Origin: Streptomyces griseiscabiei
GTDB lineage: Bacteria; Actinomycetota; Actinomycetes; Streptomycetales; Streptomycetaceae
Assembly: GCF_020010925.1 (NCBI RefSeq)
Contig: NZ_JAGJBZ010000001.1
Location: 2,643,501 to 2,707,500, forward strand
Reading direction: 5' to 3'
Length of the DNA: 64,000 bases
Position numbers and translations under genes: made by a program. Within the stretch, counting starts at the first letter, position 1. The number at the start of each line of letters is the position of its first letter. Below, in pieces: positions 9,276-17,261 of the stretch. The notes below the pieces were generated by a model. The model was given only the letters and a program-made list of their open reading frames with translations, searched no databases and had not been told where the DNA came from.

Positions 9276-10136
9276 TCACACCGGTGCGGGTGGCGGGAAG
9301 TGCGTGGCGCGGAACTCGGCGAGGGTCTGCTCCACACCGGCGATGGTCAGACGCCAGAAATCCCAGCCGTCGATCTTGTTGCTGCCGGTCGCGGCCCTGG
9401 CGGCGGTGGTCGGGGTGCGCCAGGGGCGGCCCAGGACGTTGATCTGGCCCTCGTGGTTCAGGACCGCCTGGTGGACCTTCTTCTCGTGCCGGCCCGTGAA
9501 GGTGATGCCGGCCTTCAGGTCGTCCGGGTCCAGATGTTCCAGCAGGTCTTGCAGGTCGACTCGGGAGCGTTCCGGGTCGACGGTGGGTGTGGGCGTCGTT
9601 GCGGCCGGCGTGGGCGCGGCAGCGGGCCGGTCGCAGGCGCGCTGCAGGGCCAGGGCCATGGCGGCTGCTGAGCTGTATGGCGCCTTGGGCCCCACCTTGT
9701 CGTCGATCAGCTGCTGGATGGCGGGATCGTCCCCGTAGCGGGCGAGTACGGTGACCGCCCGCATGAGGCGGCTGCGGAGCGGGACGAGGTGGGAGTCGTT
9801 GAGCGCGAGGATCCGTATGGTTTCGTCGGCGCGGCACAGGCCGCGTTTCGCTTCGGCCTGCGAGTAGGGGGTGCTGCTGCGCCGGGCGTAGCCGGCGCTG
9901 TCGAAGCCGAGCAGGTCGGGGTCGCTGTGGTGGGCTGGGAGCAGCGGCTGTTCGCGGTCCAGGTCATCGGCTGATGCGCGGGCGCGGGTACCGCCTATGA
10001 CCGGGAACTGGCTGCCCTTGGCGCGGCCTTCCCGGACACCGTTGTAGCGGGCTCCGCCGCTGTTGCAGTGTCTGCAGGCGATGCCGTAGTTCGACACGTC
10101 GCAGGCCAGCCACCAGTGACCCGGGTGGCCGGGCAC
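9276..10136 (-). pseudogene. HNH endonuclease-like protein lacking its N-terminus
   Basis: The 286-residue frame contains the distal half of an HNH/5-methylcytosine-restriction-like fold: GHWWLACDVSNYGIACRHCN, then SGGARYNGVREGRAKGSQFP. A long helical C-terminal region follows, ending in DFWRLTIAGVEQTLAEFRAT. The expected N-terminal part with the first CxxC metal pair and the catalytic His is not in frame. Matching-looking sequence (FPEQHGFGAGAEIFGAQYA) lies immediately upstream in another frame, so a frameshift near 10140 plus an upstream deletion has removed the beginning. It follows the AAA-nuclease gene on the same strand by ~110 bases, and the two may once have formed one defence-type locus (inference). 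A GTG at 10134-10136 could still start a short product. Confidence 0.6.
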
Positions 10137-10245
10137 GTCGCGTACTGGGCACCGAAGATCTCGGCTCCCGCACCGAACCCGTGCTGCTCCGGGAACACGG
10201 CCACGGGAGGAAGATCCGGGGGCGCTCCTGGCTGACTCCCGGCCG

Positions 10246-11829
10246 TCAGGCGCGCAGCAGGGTGACGGTGCGCCCGGAGGGCGTGGTCTGCTGCGAGAAG
10301 GCGGTGCGCTCGTGGACCGTGGCTGCTTGCGGGCGGGTGTCGAAGACGACGAGGGTGCCCGTGGACAGCTCCATGCGGTCCAGGTAGTCGTCCAACTGTG
10401 CCAGCCCCTCGGCGAGTGGGTCGGTGCGGCCCTGGCGCCACACCTTCAGCTCCAGCGCCTCGCGCTGCACCGCCCGCGAACGGTCGGCAGCGGTGTAGGG
10501 CTGGCGGATCAGCAGGTCCACGCGCCGCCGGCCGATCCCGTACTCCCGGTCGATGAAACCCGCCCCGTTCACGATCCGGTGCAGGTAGGCCATCATCACC
10601 AGCTGTGCCGCGGCCTCCGGGTAGGTCGAGGCGGTGGCCAGGATCTCGCCGTTCTCCCGCCAGAACTCGGCAAAGGAGCACAGCAGCTTGTCCATGTCGA
10701 TCCGGCCGTCCGGCAGCCGGAAGCTGCTCGGGGCGGCGACGACCTGGCCCTCCGTGTTGTTCCCCAGGACCCGGACAATGACCTCCTGGTAGATCGGATT
10801 GGCCACCCGCACCGGCGCGTCCGGAGCGACCAACCCCAGGTCGCGCACGTACGCCAGATCGTCGTCGTACGTGTCCGTCGGCAGGAGCAGCTCGCCCGCG
10901 ATCACCGGCTGGATCACCCGCCGTACCCGGTCCTCGCCCAACCTGGCGGCCAGCGAGTCCAGATGCGTCGCACGCGCCAGGATCAGCCGCTCCTTCGCCT
11001 CCTCCATGTGCTCGGCCGTGATCGGCGTGTCCGACGGCACTCCCATCTCCTCGACGACCTCCCGGGCCAGCGCGTTGACCAGCCACGGCTGTCCCTGGGT
11101 AAAGCCGAAGGCACACTCCAGCGCATCCACCGTGAAATCCTGGCCCGTCTGCGTGGTGTGCTGCCCGTACAGCTCGGCGACCTCGGCCTCGGTGAAGTCG
11201 CCCAACCGCAGCGACGCCACCTTGATGTTGAACGGACTCGACGTACCAAGGCGCCCCGGATCCCCGCCCGAGGCCGCCTTGTAGTCACGCACATCCCGCA
11301 GCCCGCACAGCACTACCGCATGCGGGAAGCCGCCACGGCTGACGGTGAAGCCATCGCGCAACTGGCGCAGCACACTGCGCAGGCTCTGCCCCCGCAGCGC
11401 GTCGATCTCGTCGAAGAACAGCACCAGCGGACGCGGACAGCTCCGCACCCACTCAGCCAGCCCCCGCGTGAGCCGGGACCCGGGCACCGCGTCGGGCCAG
11501 GATGCGGGGGGCGCGAGCTCATCAGGAAGCCCAGCGGACTCCGCGGACCGCCGAATCGCCTCCAGCACCAGCAGCTCGGCCTGGCCGTAGTCCTCCCCGG
11601 CCACCTCCCCGCTCTCGCACGAGAAGTGCAGCGCCGCGTACCGGCCCGATGCCGTCAGTTCCCGGGCCATCGCCGCCAGCACCGTCGTCTTCCCGGTCTG
11701 CCGTGGCGCGTGCACCACGAAGTACTGGCCCTGCTCGATGTACCCGCGGGCCCTGGGCAGCCGCTCCTGGGCCGGCACCATGTAGTGACGCGTGGGGACG
11801 CACGGCCCGGCCGTATTGAAGTAGCGCAT
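10246..11829 (-). CDS. AAA ATPase fused to PD-(D/E)XK-like nuclease domain
   Basis: The product has 527 residues. An N-terminal AAA/STAND-like ATPase has Walker A APRQTGKT (41-48) and Walker B LVLFFDEID (D140/E141). It is followed by a sensor-like LCGLRDVRDYK and an ORC-like winged-helix stretch (DLGLVAPDAPVRVANPIYQEVI). The C-terminal ~110 residues read EYGIGRRRVDLLIRQ, then EALELKVWR, giving D438 and E460-x-K462 of a PD-(D/E)XK nuclease core. This resembles the archaeal/bacterial AAA-plus-nuclease proteins seen in mobile and defence regions. The start ATG at 11827-11829 (MRYFNTAGPCVPTRHYMVP) fits the family N-terminus; an upstream extension to 11910 is unconvincing. All core motifs are intact, unlike its neighbours. 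Biological role not established. Confidence 0.85.
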   Translation of the reverse strand: MRYFNTAGPCVPTRHYMVPAQERLPRARGYIEQGQYFVVHAPRQTGKTTVLAAMARELTASGRYAALHFSCESGEVAGEDYGQAELLVLEAIRRSAESAGLPDELAPPASWPDAVPGSRLTRGLAEWVRSCPRPLVLFFDEIDALRGQSLRSVLRQLRDGFTVSRGGFPHAVVLCGLRDVRDYKAASGGDPGRLGTSSPFNIKVASLRLGDFTEAEVAELYGQHTTQTGQDFTVDALECAFGFTQGQPWLVNALAREVVEEMGVPSDTPITAEHMEEAKERLILARATHLDSLAARLGEDRVRRVIQPVIAGELLLPTDTYDDDLAYVRDLGLVAPDAPVRVANPIYQEVIVRVLGNNTEGQVVAAPSSFRLPDGRIDMDKLLCSFAEFWRENGEILATASTYPEAAAQLVMMAYLHRIVNGAGFIDREYGIGRRRVDLLIRQPYTAADRSRAVQREALELKVWRQGRTDPLAEGLAQLDDYLDRMELSTGTLVVFDTRPQAATVHERTAFSQQTTPSGRTVTLLRA

Positions 11830-12227
11830 ACCGCGCACGCTAGCCGACGGCACCGACAACCTGAGGCGACCGTGCACCCGACCACCGGCTACACCGCCCC
11901 GTACGGGCACGAGTGCCAGAGCAGCGGTGCCCCGGTGCGGGGATCACCCGGCGGGCAGACGCAGAAACGCGGCCAGCGCCCGCCGGAGTGCGGTGACCGC
12001 TGGAGCGCCTCCGGCGACCGCCAGGGCATGCAGGTCACTGCCGCACAGATCTTCGCTTGCCGATCAGCTCATCCGGGGCACGTTGTCGTCCTCATCGTCC
12101 CAGTCGGTCTCATGCATCCTGCCCTTGCCGAAAATCTCATCCGGGCTGTTGAGCGACCGGGGCACGCACTGCGGCCAGGGCCTTGTCGGACAGTTTGGCC
12201 GCGGGTCAGGGGCCAGTTCCCCGCAAC
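11830..12227. other. ~400-bp gene-free interval
   Basis: Open frames cross this interval on both strands but none has a recognisable product. The part nearest 11830 must hold the promoter of the minus-strand AAA-nuclease gene; no clear -35/-10 pair stands out. Confidence 0.4.
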
Positions 12228-12420
12228 CGCGTACGCCGGAAAGCGGCTGTACCTGCTTCGTCACGGCGGCAAGGAGTGGCTGGACGAAGATCGACACAGT
12301 CGCATCGCCGTGGAGAAGCGCATGGGCCGCGAGGTCGCCGGCGTGGATGGTCTCTACTCGCACGTTGCCCTGGCCATGGAGCAGGAGATTGCAGGTTCGC
12401 TGCAAACCGGAGACTGCAGG
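12228..12420 (+). pseudogene. Tyrosine recombinase/integrase, C-terminal remnant
   Basis: The plus-strand frame reads RLYLLRHGGKEWLDEDRHSR, then IAVEKRMGREVAGVDGLYSH and VALAMEQEIAGSLQ. This matches the end of Streptomyces tyrosine recombinases, where LRHxxxxWLDED carries the HxxR region and the catalytic tyrosine lies in a VYSHVT-like segment (here LYSHVA). Only ~60 residues are left and the sequence around them is unrelated. The canonical second-arginine context is altered, so no activity is expected. It lies 150 bases upstream of the truncated uppP end, which suggests an integration or excision scar. Confidence 0.65.
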
Positions 12421-12429
12421 TTCGCTGCA
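12390..12429. repeat. Short direct repeat in integrase remnant
   Basis: tgcaggttcgctgca occurs at 12390-12404 and again at 12415-12429, 25 bases apart. It sits at the 3' end of the recombinase scrap, where element ends are often found. Confidence 0.6.
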
Positions 12430-12567
12430 CACCAGGTGGCTGCGTTTCGTGGCCAGCGAAGGAGAGCACTGGAAGGTGCCGTCTCCCACTGCTCTCACAT
12501 TCGATCTTGAAAGTGGTGGAAAACCGCAGGTCAAGTCGGGTGGAGCAAAGTCGTCATAAACTTGTGT

Positions 12568-12693
12568 ATGAAGTTCATCTCCACCAAGAGCTTCATGCCG
12601 TTCGTCTGGTACCGCATCGCGCTCGGCATCGTCATCGTCGTCCTGGTCTCCATGGGCGTCCTGAGCCCGCACGCGGGTGAGTCGGGGGGCTGA
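12568..12693 (+). pseudogene. uppP: Undecaprenyl-diphosphatase, C-terminal remnant
   Basis: The 41-residue frame MKFISTKSFMPFVWYRIALG, then IVIVVLVSMGVLSPHAG, is the last transmembrane segment and tail of UppP/BacA, which dephosphorylates undecaprenyl diphosphate in the membrane. The full protein has ~280 residues; nothing before the Met is homologous. The catalytic motifs lie in the missing part. The junction at 12568 marks the border between the decayed zone and well-ordered sequence. Confidence 0.75.
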
Positions 12694-12721
12694 GCGAGCC
12701 CGCCCTCCTCAGGGCCCGCTA

Positions 12722-12837
12722 GGGCTCTTCTGATGGATCTCCGCGGCGTCGCGACGCCCGGCACGCACCCTCGCCGCACGCCGAGCGCACGCACCGAACG
12801 CCGCGCCTTCTCCCACGGAGATCCATCAGAAGAGCCC
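12722..12837. repeat. 116-bp element with 22-bp perfect terminal inverted repeats
   Basis: Positions 12722-12743 (gggctcttctgatggatctc plus cg) are the exact reverse complement of 12816-12837. Inside lies a perfect 14-bp palindrome, ggcgtcgcgacgcc, at 12745-12758. It follows the uppP remnant and codes for nothing. Size and ends fit a MITE-like or other mobile repeat. It could also act as a strong hairpin terminator between uppP and the next gene. Confidence 0.75.
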
Positions 12838-12928
12838 CAGTCCCCAACTCCCCCCAGTGACCAACCACATACGACATCCGTAGCCGCCCGGTAGCGCACT
12901 GTCAGCCCCGGCGCCTACTCTTGTCGGC

Positions 12929-13108
12929 ATGTCCCCCGATTCCCCTGCCCCTGGTTCCGTGCGGTCCGCCGCCGACTTGAACGACCGGATCCGAGCACTG
13001 TGGCGACACGCGGGCGGGTCGCTGTCGGCGCAGGAGCGGGCGGAGTACGAGCTGCTGGTCGTGGCGTGGGCCGCGGCGATACGCGAGAACATCATCGAGG
13101 CCGCGTGA
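12929..13108 (+). CDS. Small conserved-looking protein (59 aa)
   Basis: ATG 12929-12931 opens a 59-residue frame: a disordered Ser/Pro start, then a helical body (SAADLNDRIRALWRH, LSAQERAEYELLVVAWAAAI). The stop TGA at 13106-13108 overlaps the GTG start of the phosphotransferase gene by four bases, which indicates translational coupling. No family is recognised. A short acidic or helical partner upstream of a zeta-toxin-like kinase invites comparison with an antitoxin, but this is only inference. Confidence 0.65.
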   Translation: MSPDSPAPGSVRSAADLNDRIRALWRHAGGSLSAQERAEYELLVVAWAAAIRENIIEAA

Positions 13109-13713
13109 CCCCACCGGGCCGGCCGGCCGCCGAGCGGGACGACACCCCCGGCGGCCTGATCATCTTCCTCAACGGCACGTCGAGTTCGGGCAAGTCGAGC
13201 ATCGCGGCGGAGCTGCTGCGCATCCTCGACGAGCCCGCCTTCCACATCCCCGTCGACGCGTTCCACGCCATGCGGACACGCCGGGAGCTGCCGCCCGAGC
13301 GGCTCGCCACCGTCCTGCACGACACCTGGCGGGGCTACCACCGCGCGATCGCCGGCATGGCCGCCGCGGGGAACACCGTCGTCATGGACCATGTCCTGAG
13401 CGCGGAATGGCGGCTGCGGGACTGCCTCGACCTCTTCGTGCCCCGGGACGTCGTCCTCGTCGGCGTGCACTGCGACCGGGACGAGCTCGAACGACGCGAA
13501 CGGCAGCGGGGCGACCGGCCGCCAGGGCTGGCCGCGGGGCAGCTGGCCCAGGTCCATGCCCACGGCCTCTACGACATCGAGTGCGACACGGGCCGCGCGA
13601 CGCCCCTCCAGTGCGCCGCCCGCGTCAAGGAGTTCCTGCCCCACCGCCCGAGACCGACGGCGTTCGAGCAACTCCGCGACACACGACAGGACGTGCGGCT
13701 ACGGGCCGACTGA
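13105..13713 (+). CDS. Chloramphenicol phosphotransferase-like P-loop kinase
   Basis: The 202-residue protein carries Walker A GTSSSGKS (24-31), a conserved Asp in IPVDAFHAM (D51), MDHVLSAEWR and VGVHCDRDELERRERQRGDR. This is the CPT family layout that phosphorylates the primary hydroxyl of chloramphenicol; the family is distantly related to zeta toxins. GTG at 13105 is chosen because of the 4-base overlap with the small upstream gene. In producers such enzymes can serve self-resistance, but no antibiotic cluster is visible here, so the natural substrate is open. A hairpin repeat follows at once and probably ends transcription. Confidence 0.88.
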   Translation: MTPPGRPAAERDDTPGGLIIFLNGTSSSGKSSIAAELLRILDEPAFHIPVDAFHAMRTRRELPPERLATVLHDTWRGYHRAIAGMAAAGNTVVMDHVLSAEWRLRDCLDLFVPRDVVLVGVHCDRDELERRERQRGDRPPGLAAGQLAQVHAHGLYDIECDTGRATPLQCAARVKEFLPHRPRPTAFEQLRDTRQDVRLRAD

Positions 13714-13715
13714 AG

Positions 13716-13757
13716 CCGCGCCCTGAAAGGGGCGCGGGGAACCGCGCGAGGAACCAC
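13716..13757 (+). terminator. GC hairpin repeat, copy 1
   Basis: ccgcgccc / gggcgcgg arms (13716-13723 and 13730-13737) around tgaaag are followed by ggaaccgcgcgag. The same unit recurs at 36323-36360. Its position just after a stop codon and between convergent genes fits a bidirectional terminator. Confidence 0.65.
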
Positions 13758-13800
13758 GAACGACCCGCAGTCGGCCAGTGCCCCGAGCCCTCACGGCGCT

Positions 13801-14541
13801 TCACCGACCCCCGGACACCCTCAACACCGCCCCCGTCGTGTACGAGGCCTCCGCCGACATCAACCACGCGATCGCCGAGGCGATCTCATCCGCACGCCCC
13901 GGCCGCCGCAGCGGCACCGACGCGGCGATCCGGTCCGCACGCTCCGGATCCCCCATCCGCGCGTGGATCTCCGTGTCGATCACCCCGGGCGCCACCGCGT
14001 TGACCCGGATGCCGTCCGGCCCGAGCTCCTTCGCCAGCCCCGTCGTCAGCGTGTCCACCGCGGCCTTGGTCGCCGCGTAGTGGACGTACTCGCCGGGACT
14101 GCCCAGCGTGGCCGCCGCCGAGGACACGTTCACGATGACCCCGCTCCCCGAGGCCGCCATCGCCCGGGCCGCGCGGCGCGAACACAGCAGCACACCGAGG
14201 AGGTTGACCTCCACCACCCGGCGCAGCACCTCCGTGTCGGTGTCCGCCAGCCGCCCGAACGGGCCCGTCACCCCGGCGTTGTTGACCAGCCCCGTCACCG
14301 GGCCGATCCGCTCCACCGCCGTGTCGAACAGCCGGTCCACATCGGCCTCCACCGACGTGTCGGCCCGGACGGTGACACAGCGCGCCCCGTTCGCCCGCGC
14401 ACCGGTGGCGATCCACTCGGCGGCGGCCCCGTCGTTCACGTACCCCACGACCACGTCGTGACCGTCCGCCGCGAGCCGCAGACAGGTGGCGGCACCGATC
14501 CCCCGGCTCCCACCCGTGACCACCGTGACCGGACGTGACAT
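13801..14541 (-). CDS. SDR family oxidoreductase (glucose/ribitol-type)
   Basis: This is a 246-residue classical short-chain dehydrogenase. It has cofactor motif TGGSRGIG, NNAG, the catalytic Ser in VNVSSAAATLGS, YAATK (Tyr and Lys) and the C-terminal GAVLRVSGG. The Tyr is in VHYAATKAAVDTL. The start ATG 14539-14541 follows directly on the family N-terminus SRPVTVVTGGSRG. It is convergent with the phosphotransferase gene. Substrate not predictable; charged residues after the first strand (VGYVND) suggest NADPH or NADH cannot be decided by eye. Confidence 0.9.
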   Translation of the reverse strand: MSRPVTVVTGGSRGIGAATCLRLAADGHDVVVGYVNDGAAAEWIATGARANGARCVTVRADTSVEADVDRLFDTAVERIGPVTGLVNNAGVTGPFGRLADTDTEVLRRVVEVNLLGVLLCSRRAARAMAASGSGVIVNVSSAAATLGSPGEYVHYAATKAAVDTLTTGLAKELGPDGIRVNAVAPGVIDTEIHARMGDPERADRIAASVPLRRPGRADEIASAIAWLMSAEASYTTGAVLRVSGGR

Positions 14542-14778
14542 CCCAACCTCCCCGACGAACAAGACCGATAAGACAGATAAGACAGATAGGACCAACAAGA
14601 TGAAGTGAGCGAAGAAGACAAAGAAAACGATCGATCATTCTACGATCGCAGCTTCGCCCCCGCCCCCCTTCGAAGGCAACCATTCCGGTCCCGGCGGCAA
14701 CCGATGAATGGCAAGCTCCTTTCACGCGAGCACCACACGCCTCACGCTTTCTCCCGAACCGCGCGAGGAACCGAAGGA

Positions 14779-15774
14779 ATGGAACCGAAGGACTTGAACG
14801 TGGCAGCCCGTTCCCATCGCTCCGCCGCCCGTCGGCCCAGGCGGCGCACCGCCCTCATATCCGTCGCCGCCGTGGCGGCCGCCGGGCTCGCCGCGTCGCT
14901 CGTCATCGCCTTCGGCCCCGGCGGCGACGGCGACACCGAGGCGGCCGGAAAGGTGGGCGGCGCCCCCGTGGCGGCCACGTCCGGGGAAACCTCTCCCTCC
15001 CCCGAGGCGCCGGAGCGGAAGAAGCCCTCCGCGACACCCTCCAAGTCCCCGTCCCCGTCGGCCTCGAAGTCCACCCCGTCGGCGACCGCGACCGCCGAGC
15101 GCACCCGGCCGTCACCCGCCGTCACCCGCCAGGCCGGGTCCGCCTCGGGGCAGTTGGCGGGACGCATCCGGCCCGGGGTCCACCGCGAAGGGATCGCCAC
15201 CTTCTACGACGCCGGGACGGGCGAGGGCGGCGCCTGCTCCTTCGGCCCGAGCGACGACGTCATGACGGCCGCGATGAACACCGCCGACTACGAGGTCGCC
15301 AAGGCGTGCGGGGCCTATGTGCGGGTCCGCGCGGCGGGCGGCGCCGCCGTCACCGTACGCATCACCAACGAGTGCCCGGCACCCTGCGCACCCGGTCAAC
15401 TCGACCTCAGCGCCGAGGCGTTCGCCAAGCTCGCCGCCCCGTCGCGCGGCCAGATCCCGATCACGTGGAGCCTGCTGAGCCCCGGCACGGCCGACCCGCT
15501 GTCGATCCGCTACAAGACCGGATCCAGCCAGTACTGGTGCGGCGTCCAGGTCATCGGCCACCGGAACCCGGTGGCGCGCCTGGAGGTCCGCGAGGGCGGC
15601 GGCTGGGTCCCGCTGCCCCGCACCGAGTACAACTACTTCCTCTCCGAGCAGGGCACCGGCTGCGGCGGCGCGCTCCGGATCACCGACATCTACGGGGAGC
15701 GGCTGACCGTCGAGGGGCTCGCGGTGCGACCGGACGTCGTCCAGCCGACCGGGGTGCAGTTCACGGCCCGCTGA
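14779..15774 (+). CDS. Secreted expansin-like (EXLX1/RlpA-fold) protein
   Basis: A basic N-terminus (RRPRRRTALISVAAVAAAGL) forms a signal or anchor segment. A Ser/Pro/Thr-rich linker follows to about residue 125, then a double-psi beta-barrel (EGIATFYDAGTGEGGACSFG, VRITNECPAPCAPGQLDLS) and a C-terminal beta-sandwich carbohydrate-binding half (ALRITDIYGERLTVEGLAVR). Together these match bacterial expansins, non-hydrolytic wall-loosening proteins with the conserved Asp in QLDLSAEAF. Four or more cysteines suit an extracellular location. ATG 14779 has GAGGA nine bases upstream; GTG 14800 with AAGGA is an equally plausible start. The 5' region shares a patch (gaaccgcgcgagga) with the hairpin repeat family. 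Confidence 0.85.
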   Translation: MEPKDLNVAARSHRSAARRPRRRTALISVAAVAAAGLAASLVIAFGPGGDGDTEAAGKVGGAPVAATSGETSPSPEAPERKKPSATPSKSPSPSASKSTPSATATAERTRPSPAVTRQAGSASGQLAGRIRPGVHREGIATFYDAGTGEGGACSFGPSDDVMTAAMNTADYEVAKACGAYVRVRAAGGAAVTVRITNECPAPCAPGQLDLSAEAFAKLAAPSRGQIPITWSLLSPGTADPLSIRYKTGSSQYWCGVQVIGHRNPVARLEVREGGGWVPLPRTEYNYFLSEQGTGCGGALRITDIYGERLTVEGLAVRPDVVQPTGVQFTAR

Positions 15775-15826
15775 CGGCGACTCGCCCGCCCTCCCCGGAG
15801 GGCGGCCCACCGAGCCGATACACGGG

Positions 15827-16447
15827 TCAGCCGCGCAGATGGGCCGGCATGTCGTCCGCGACGGGGTACGGCCGCTCCTCGGGCAGCAGCGCGGTGGCCG
15901 CCGCCGGGTCACCCGCCCGTACGAGGTCGTGGACGGCCCTGGCCAGCGGCGTGACGTCCTCGATGCCGACGATCCACTCGTCCGCGTACCGGGCAGCCGC
16001 CTCGCCCGCCAGCCCCAGCTGCAGGGAGCGGTACGGCAGCGGGGCGAGCCGCAGGTTCCGCTCGGGGTCCCACTGCACCCGAGCGGGCGACCGCCGCAGC
16101 TCCTGCTTCCAGGCCGCCTGGCTCTCGTACAGCTCCGGCACGTAGTGCGAGAGACAGGAATTGCGCAGCGCCCACTCGAAGCCGTCGCGGCTGATCTCGA
16201 CGGCCAGCACGGTCTCCTGGCCCTCCTTCAGGCCCCAGCCGCAGCGGTACATCATCCACAGGAAGGACGGCTTGATCCAGGTCATCCGGTCCCGCTTCCA
16301 CATGGCAGGAAAGCGACCGTGCCGGGCGGCCGGGCCGCCGATCTCCGGGCGGTACGCCTGGTAGACGGTGACCGTCTCGGCGGTATGGCGGGCACGGACA
16401 CGGAACCTGGGCTCGGCCACCACCGAGGGATGCTCGTTCTCACTCAC
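15827..16447 (-). CDS. DUF4291 family protein
   Basis: The 206-residue protein has the DUF4291 signature: VYQAYRPEIGGPAARHGRFP, then WKRDRMTWIKPSFLWMMYRC, and a middle VQWDPERNLRLAPLPYRSLQ. The Trp/Arg-rich core suggests nucleic-acid or nucleotide binding, but no function is established. GTG 16445-16447 lies in front of the conserved part; the open frame continues upstream with non-coding character. It is divergent from the SnoaL-like gene with a 100-base gap and convergent with the expansin gene. Confidence 0.88.
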   Translation of the reverse strand: MSENEHPSVVAEPRFRVRARHTAETVTVYQAYRPEIGGPAARHGRFPAMWKRDRMTWIKPSFLWMMYRCGWGLKEGQETVLAVEISRDGFEWALRNSCLSHYVPELYESQAAWKQELRRSPARVQWDPERNLRLAPLPYRSLQLGLAGEAAARYADEWIVGIEDVTPLARAVHDLVRAGDPAAATALLPEERPYPVADDMPAHLRG

Positions 16448-16547
16448 CGGACCAGCTTCGATCACGGCGGCGCCGCCGGGCCACCGAATATCGACAGGGG
16501 GCGCACGCCCCTTGGCTTGGCGCGTCCTCTGCCCCAACACTGAGCCG

Positions 16548-17033
16548 ATGACGCAGCGCGTGGAGCTCGCGACCGTGATGGACCGACTCGCCGTCGACGG
16601 CCTGATCACCGAGTACGCGGTGGCGGTGGACGACGGCGACTGGACGGCGTACCGGGACCTGTTCGCACCGGAGGGCCGGGCGGACTACCGCTCGGCGGGC
16701 GGCATCGAGGGTGACGCCGCGCAGGTCGCCGGGTGGCTGGCCCGCAGCATGGAACTCTTCCCGATGAGACAGCACCTGATCGTCAACCGCCGGGTGCGCT
16801 TCGGACAGCTGGACCAGGACACCGGTGACACGGCCCGGGTCCAGGCGGACTACGTCAACCCCATGCGGTTCGCCGGACCCGACGGCGGACCCACCACCCC
16901 CGACTTCATCTGCGGCGGCCGCTACGCCTTCGCCCTGCTCCGCACCCCCGACGGCTGGCGCCTGACCGAGGTGGCGGTCCAGGAGAAATGGCGCCGCGCC
17001 CCCGCGCCCCTCCCCACCCCCCAGCACGGATGA
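16548..17033 (+). CDS. SnoaL-like (NTF2-fold) nuclear transport factor-type protein
   Basis: This is a 161-residue single-domain alpha+beta cone protein. AVDGLITEYAVAVDDGDWTA, then YRDLFAPEGRADYRS, is the typical helix-strand opening of the SnoaL_4 group, with the later strands QHLIVNRRVRF and DGWRLTEVAVQEKWRR. Members include polyketide cyclases, dehydratase-like enzymes and ring-hydroxylating dioxygenase beta subunits. No partner gene helps to choose. ATG 16548 is the first Met of the conserved region. Confidence 0.85.
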   Translation: MTQRVELATVMDRLAVDGLITEYAVAVDDGDWTAYRDLFAPEGRADYRSAGGIEGDAAQVAGWLARSMELFPMRQHLIVNRRVRFGQLDQDTGDTARVQADYVNPMRFAGPDGGPTTPDFICGGRYAFALLRTPDGWRLTEVAVQEKWRRAPAPLPTPQHG

Positions 17034-17261
17034 CCCGCCTGGCCGACCACCCGGACGGCCCAAGGCCTCGGACGGTGAGGCACTCCCACGGGAGACCCGT
17101 ACGGGCCGGCCCGCCCGCACGGGCGGTGCGCGTGCGGGAGAACCGGCCCGAAGCCCCGCGGCGGCGAACCCGCACCCCCACCCGCGCGCCCCACGCCCCC
17201 TGTCGGAGATCGTCCCCGGCGCGCACACTGGAAGGACTCACGCTGGGGAGGGAGGCGCTGT

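Noticed and set aside
10312..12510. 732-codon plus-strand open frame
   Set aside because: Most of it is the shadow of the AAA-nuclease gene; only the last ~60 codons (recombinase remnant) carry homology.
12064..12672. Minus-strand open frame of 202 codons with an Asp-rich start
   Set aside because: It runs antisense through both the recombinase and uppP remnants; the Asp run is the complement of the uppP membrane segment.
12722..12837. Complete insertion sequence
   Set aside because: Only 116 bp with no transposase; kept as an inverted-repeat element.
13105..13713. Evidence for a chloramphenicol biosynthetic cluster
   Set aside because: No biosynthetic genes in the neighbourhood; the phosphotransferase is isolated.
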